Below, piece after piece: positions 62,201 through 64,000 of a stretch of 64,000 bases of DNA. Location of the stretch: positions 1 to 64,000 of the forward strand of contig NMRA01000137.1 of NCBI GenBank assembly GCA_002633005.1, written 5' to 3'. The notes under the pieces were generated by a model, which was not told where the DNA came from, did no database searches, and saw only the letters and a program-made list of their open reading frames with translations. The translations under genes were made by a program, and so were the position numbers. The DNA comes from Phoronis australis. Lineage: Eukaryota; Phoronida; Phoronidae. Position 1 is the first letter of the stretch; each line of letters begins with the position of its first letter.

Positions 62201-62972
62201 ACAAATAAGTATCTGGAAAATAACTCATAATGATTGGGCAGATAATTAGCAGAAAACTATAAAACGGGGAGGGAAACCGGAAGGGGGAGGACTTTCATAT
62301 ACTTATTCACACTCACATTCACTCGGTTTACTAACTAACTTAATTTACATAGGTGCATATTTGTGAAAAGGTTAGTTTTAAATACAACATACAAGTGGTT
62401 AAAAAATAACACCATATATTGTTTGAATCATTTTAAAGAGATGCCTGCAAAACCCTCCACTGTTCTGAAGTATAATTTTTTTCAAAAGTATAGGCATTGT
62501 ATTTGTGCAAATGAAAATTAAAATTAATGATATTTTATGTTCCTATTTTGGATGTAAATATTGTGTAGTAATTGTGCTGTAACAGATTAGTGCAATGATA
62601 TCACATTTAAGTAAGAATTATTAGCCATCACAAACGCCATATGTTGGTTACATCACAAGATCTGTAGGACATCATGCCTCCATGTGCAGGGTTTTAAACC
62701 TTATGCAGAGTTATGCAACAAGACAGCAATTTTGTGCCACAATTCTACTAAGTTTGAAATCTCACAAATGGTCTACAGAAAAATATGTCATGAATCCCAG
62801 TCTGTAGTAAACTGACTACTAAACTTATAAAGACCAGTTCTCTGCACCACAACAACGCCACCTACTTGAGCATGTACTAACAAGCTGGCAACAAGTTACA
62901 GTACCTCCATTCCAATCACTGCGATGTGTTGATCTGTGAGAGTATGCCACCACGCCACGCATGAGGGAGATC
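32739..62972 (-). CDS. Large RCC1-propeller / alpha-solenoid / C-terminal zinc-motif protein (26 exons, N-terminus outside window)
   Basis: Exons (descending): 62972-62905, 61781-61659, 60767-60617, 60218-60091, 59514-59335, 58812-58199, 54853-54679, 54464-54259, 52832-52736, 51725-51599, 50629-50428, 49114-49045, 48164-48027, 47245-47115, 46950-46815, 45379-45219, 44407-44257, 43715-43581, 42731-42540, 41957-41850, 40538-40227, 38202-38095, 36868-36761, 35084-34987, 34326-34153, 33348-32739. All junctions are GT-AG and in phase, giving 1567 codons. The first exon enters in phase 1, so upstream exons lie beyond 64,000. Order: propeller-like part, Ser-rich linker, helical solenoid, seven RCC1 blades, second helical part, zinc motif. 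Propeller-solenoid-zinc order is typical of vesicle-tethering proteins (VPS41, VPS8, HPS5); RCC1 propellers often act as exchange factors. Inference: membrane-trafficking factor. I cannot name an ortholog; Claret/GLO-4 should be tested. Confidence 0.8.
35091..35270 (+). repeat. Minisatellite, 20-bp unit, exactly 9 copies, abutting exon 24
   Basis: The unit AGCAGACGTCAATTGATACA repeats nine times without length change. It ends 6 bp from the first base of exon 24 (35084) of the RCC1-solenoid gene. Read on the gene strand, each unit has a YTNAY-like branch-site match (ttgac) followed by gtctgct. Confidence 0.95.
35540..35990 (+). pseudogene. Non-LTR (LINE) reverse-transcriptase C-terminal remnant
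   Basis: Plus-strand frames show the typical ending of LINE reverse transcriptases: LDKLGWYSL, LMVYKATHSLTP, RDSHNYNT and CLVPDKP. A frame change is needed near 35,680, and further changes follow. It lies antisense in the intron between exons 23 and 24 of the RCC1-solenoid gene. It is 5'-truncated, as is usual for LINE copies. Confidence 0.55.
36575..36742. repeat. Short TIR element beside a splice donor
   Basis: cattccatagacccaaga (left) and tcttgggtctatggaacg (right) are inverted ends about 150 bp apart. The right end lies 19 bp from the end of exon 23 (36761) of the RCC1-solenoid gene, just inside the intron. Confidence 0.55.
38746..40058. mobile_element. TTAA-flanked DNA transposon copy 2, interrupted by assembly gap
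   Basis: Same ends and same TTAA duplication as the copy at 6341-8009, in the same orientation. It lies in the intron between exons 21 and 22 of the RCC1-solenoid gene. Bases 38878-39459 are N. In copy 1 the matching segment is 929 bp, so the 582-base gap is either mis-sized or hides a deletion. Confidence 0.75.
38878..39459. other. Assembly gap (582 N)
   Basis: An unbroken run of N inside the second transposon copy. The open frames that span it are meaningless. Its position inside a repeat present twice in this window explains the assembly failure. Confidence 0.99.
40227..47245 (-). CDS. RCC1-solenoid gene, exons 14-21: seven-bladed RCC1 propeller
   Basis: Codons 761-1202 contain seven WG-type blade signatures: LFMWGHSQFGKLGNGD, VYSWGCSKFGQVGVG, VYSWGWGAHGQLGHG, LYSFGCALFGQLGHG, LYTWGCSPVMLRLM, LYSWGRNAEGQLGL and AWAWGRNDKGQLGL. 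Between them come the usual VxxxxCGxxHxxAL strands, for example SIACGNHHTVAL, VCCGHYHSMAL, VACGATHSVCL and VDCGLNFTVAM. Blade five is degenerate and carries a Ser/Arg/Pro-rich insert. Most introns fall at blade boundaries. Seven blades is the number in RCC1, which acts as a guanine-nucleotide exchange factor for Ran; other RCC1-like propellers are GEFs or protein scaffolds. Confidence 0.9.
42732..43322 (-). repeat. 194-bp tandem repeat, 3 copies, upstream of exon 19
   Basis: ctgtagaaag recurs at 42732, 42926, 43120 and (variant after gtaga) 43314, a constant 194-bp period with over 97 percent identity by eye. On the gene strand each unit ends in ttttctttctacag, the real 3' splice site of exon 19 (starts 42731). 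Confidence 0.95.
43815..43970. repeat. MITE-like repeat with GGGCCTGTTTCA ends
   Basis: The left end gggcctgtttcacta pairs imperfectly with taatgaaatgggtccc at the right. Similar ends (tttcatgaaac) recur elsewhere in the window, for example near 17920 and 57910. Confidence 0.45.
46621..46687 (+). repeat. GGGCGGCGC-family hairpin element
   Basis: atgggcggcgcaccatagg at the start and agtactgcgttgcccat at the end form imperfect inverted ends around ggggctatagcccccc. Intronic in the RCC1-solenoid gene. Confidence 0.6.
48027..54853 (-). CDS. RCC1-solenoid gene, exons 7-13: alpha-solenoid
   Basis: Codons 422-760. The sequence is almost wholly helical, with alternating amphipathic helices: LAEKLGIMLGLDINALYKMA, KGDHVHAVRLFQLSK, AFAKHGRMSEVMTYIQQAL, AMKMLAEFNFADLMFEVAK, VEFLLSKPSLALLYVVMLKD. 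This fits the clathrin-heavy-chain/TPR-like repeats found after the propeller in VPS and HPS proteins. Exon 12 (70 nt) is a short serine-rich linker. All seven exons keep phase, and no internal stops occur. Confidence 0.75.
52131..52629. mobile_element. 499-bp TIR element with CAGGGCTTGGAA ends
   Basis: Begins CAGGGCTTGGAA and ends TTCCAAGCCCTG (perfect 12-bp inverted ends), flanked by a direct ATTTTA at 52125-52130 and 52630-52635. The CAGGG terminus is hAT-like, although the visible duplication is 6 bp rather than 8. It sits in an intron of the RCC1-solenoid gene. The minus strand inside carries an ATG-led stretch (MAARVIVNRSDKYYDSVAKK, from 52383). Confidence 0.75.
55211..57170. repeat. 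Intronic satellite-like repeat, about 450-bp period with three 141-161-bp subunits
   Basis: Three near-complete 450-bp units. Each has three related sub-units containing gccactaggnggc, followed by aatttcatgaaaatccgt or caattttcacaatcat. The right edge is a GGAC-rich run and ccacatataaatatgtggg. A related block occurs at 63640-64000, and a short remnant of the right edge lies at about 12003-12045. Confidence 0.85.
58199..62972 (-). CDS. RCC1-solenoid gene, exons 1-6 of the window: propeller-like N-terminal part and Ser-rich linker
   Basis: Codons 1-421 of the visible product. The beta-rich stretches HIAVIGMENGKLLFVNM, VTNIELIQDD and HFVGIEDTNSQTFEVFD look like WD-type propeller strands. The 614-nt sixth exon begins with a basic, aromatic segment (VYKKCYPFYWHEKR). 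It then runs through about 110 residues dominated by Ser, Asp and Glu, probably disordered and phosphorylatable, before returning to beta-like sequence (VATHTVLDGCLIVTEESVYE). The visible propeller is incomplete because the first blades lie upstream of the window. WD identity is inferred from pattern only. Confidence 0.65.
59810..59925. repeat. Short hairpin MITE
   Basis: Arms gggtaatagtcacttacagg and cctgtaagtgactattgccc are inverted repeats of about 22 bp around a 65-bp loop. Intronic, between window exons 4 and 5. Confidence 0.6.
60425..60605 (+). repeat. Polypurine tract (about 180 bp)
   Basis: Almost only A and G on the plus strand (gagaggaggaggagggatg and the like), so polypyrimidine on the gene strand. 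It starts 12 bp inside the intron after window exon 3 of the RCC1-solenoid gene. Confidence 0.8.
61041..61494. mobile_element. MITE-like element with TTACTGGGGA ends
   Basis: The left end tttactggggacttccgaaa pairs with the right end, which reads gttactggggatttctg on the opposite strand. It is about 455 bp, with no coding potential, in the intron between window exons 2 and 3 of the RCC1-solenoid gene. Confidence 0.5.
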
Positions 62973-63639
62973 CTAAAATACGCAAAGTGAACAGCTCACC
63001 ATTGGATTTGAAGCCAAAAAAACACTTGATGGTACAGCAACTTAAAAATACATCTTCTGGGAAGGCAGTAGTGAAGGATGGAGGGGTCACAACAAGGCAA
63101 TGGGGACAGAAGGGGATGAATGAGACAGGCCTTTATCCAGGATTTTGAAAATAGGGTGTCCAAAATGGGGTTCCCAATATTCCAGGGCGTCCATGATTCC
63201 GACGCGTAACCACCCACCCCCAGCAATACCCCCAAACACACAGATTTTTTTTACAAAAAATGCATAGATCAAGGTTTTTACATCTAAGTTTATAAAACAG
63301 CCTTCTATGCTGAGCATTTTTACTAAAAAAACTGTGCAGACCAAGACTTTTACAATGCTGTCAATCAAGTGTCAAAATAGCAACAATGCATATACTTTGT
63401 ATATACATTGTATATTTCTTCCTGCTTTGAAAAAAACTTGAAAGGTTCCTATTGACAGCGGGCGTCCAAATGATACATTGGGTGTCCTTGCCAGGGCCTC
63501 CAGATTAGTAGGTAGCTGCATAAAGGCCTGGAATGAGAGAATCAAGTTGCTGGGAGGGAGAGGGTGGGGAACAAGACTGAAGTGAGGGCACAGAAACAGC
63601 CAGAGGGGTAAGGGGTAAAAACAAAGAGGATGATTTAGA
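62973..63639. other. Intron of the RCC1-solenoid gene, incomplete in window
   Basis: No exon recognised. 63128-63240 holds a repeat fragment (atccaggattttgaaaatag, caccccca). The next upstream exon must lie beyond 64,000. Confidence 0.5.
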
Positions 63640-64000
63640 CACAATATTTCAAAACTTATAAGCAAGTCAGACAAGAGCAATGAAAAGCGTTGACAGGTGC
63701 ACCGCAAATGGTATGCTTCTAGAACCACTTATTAGTATCATAAAAACAGCCAATAGGGGGCGAAGAATAAGTTGAACCCGTCCAAAAATGAGAGCGCATC
63801 ACCATCTGCCTCATAGAAACCTAGTTGCCAAATTTCATGAAAATCCGTCCACGACCTCTAAAGGTACAGATGTAAAACAATAGAGTTGCCAAGAGGCAAG
63901 GAGAAAGGTGAATCTGTACCAACAAGCTGTCTTCTGCTGCCATCTTCATACAGGAACACACGTGATTAATTTCACAAATATGCGGTTCACGAGATACAGT
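63640..64000. repeat. Second copy of the 55-57 kb repeat family, cut by window end
   Basis: gagcaatgaaaagcgttgac, gtatgcttctagaac, gccaatagggggcg and aaatttcatgaaaatccgtc are shared in order with 55211-55312 and later sub-units. It continues past the window. Confidence 0.7.

Overview
The window looks like animal nuclear DNA, most likely from a marine invertebrate. The genes have many short exons with GT-AG introns. Gene density is low and AT content moderate. Short inverted-repeat elements and retroelement fragments (BEL/Pao, Ty3/gypsy, LINE) are scattered throughout, and there is a 582-base assembly gap. Two multi-exon genes account for essentially all coding sequence I can support. I cannot place the species.

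Layout: (1) 1-20,518 holds no gene I can support. It contains short repeats, a 1.67-kb TTAA-flanked transposon copy (6341-8009), an AAT microsatellite, and a decayed BEL/Pao gag-protease fragment (about 16.5-17.9 kb). (2) 20,519-29,720 (+) is one eight-exon gene of 848 codons. Exons 1-6 encode a complete TKL/RIPK-like protein kinase domain. Exon 8, a single 1.6-kb exon, encodes a B-box zinc finger, a coiled coil and an NHL-type beta-propeller. The exons join in phase, so the predicted product is a kinase fused to a RING-less TRIM-NHL protein. (3) 29.7-32.7 kb is intergenic, between two convergent genes. It carries a large fold-back (long inverted repeat) element and a gypsy integrase remnant. 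(4) 62,972 down to 32,739 (-) is a very long gene: 26 phase-consistent exons, 1567 codons in the window, with the N-terminus outside. Its order is a propeller-like N-terminal part, a serine-rich disordered stretch, an alpha-solenoid, seven RCC1-type WG blades, a second helical region, and a C-terminal zinc motif (CGHH...CPKC). This layout recalls membrane-trafficking tethers of the VPS/HPS kind combined with an RCC1 propeller. The invertebrate lysosome-related-organelle proteins Claret and GLO-4 are candidate relatives to test.

Most notable observations: the kinase-B-box-NHL fusion; the RCC1/solenoid/zinc architecture; two tandem repeats that each end exactly at a 3' splice site of the RCC1 gene, one of which duplicates the splice acceptor; and a 450-bp-period intronic repeat that places CTCF-like cores every 141-161 bp in one orientation.

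All exon joins are by eye from splice consensus, frame and domain continuity. No transcript or database evidence was available.
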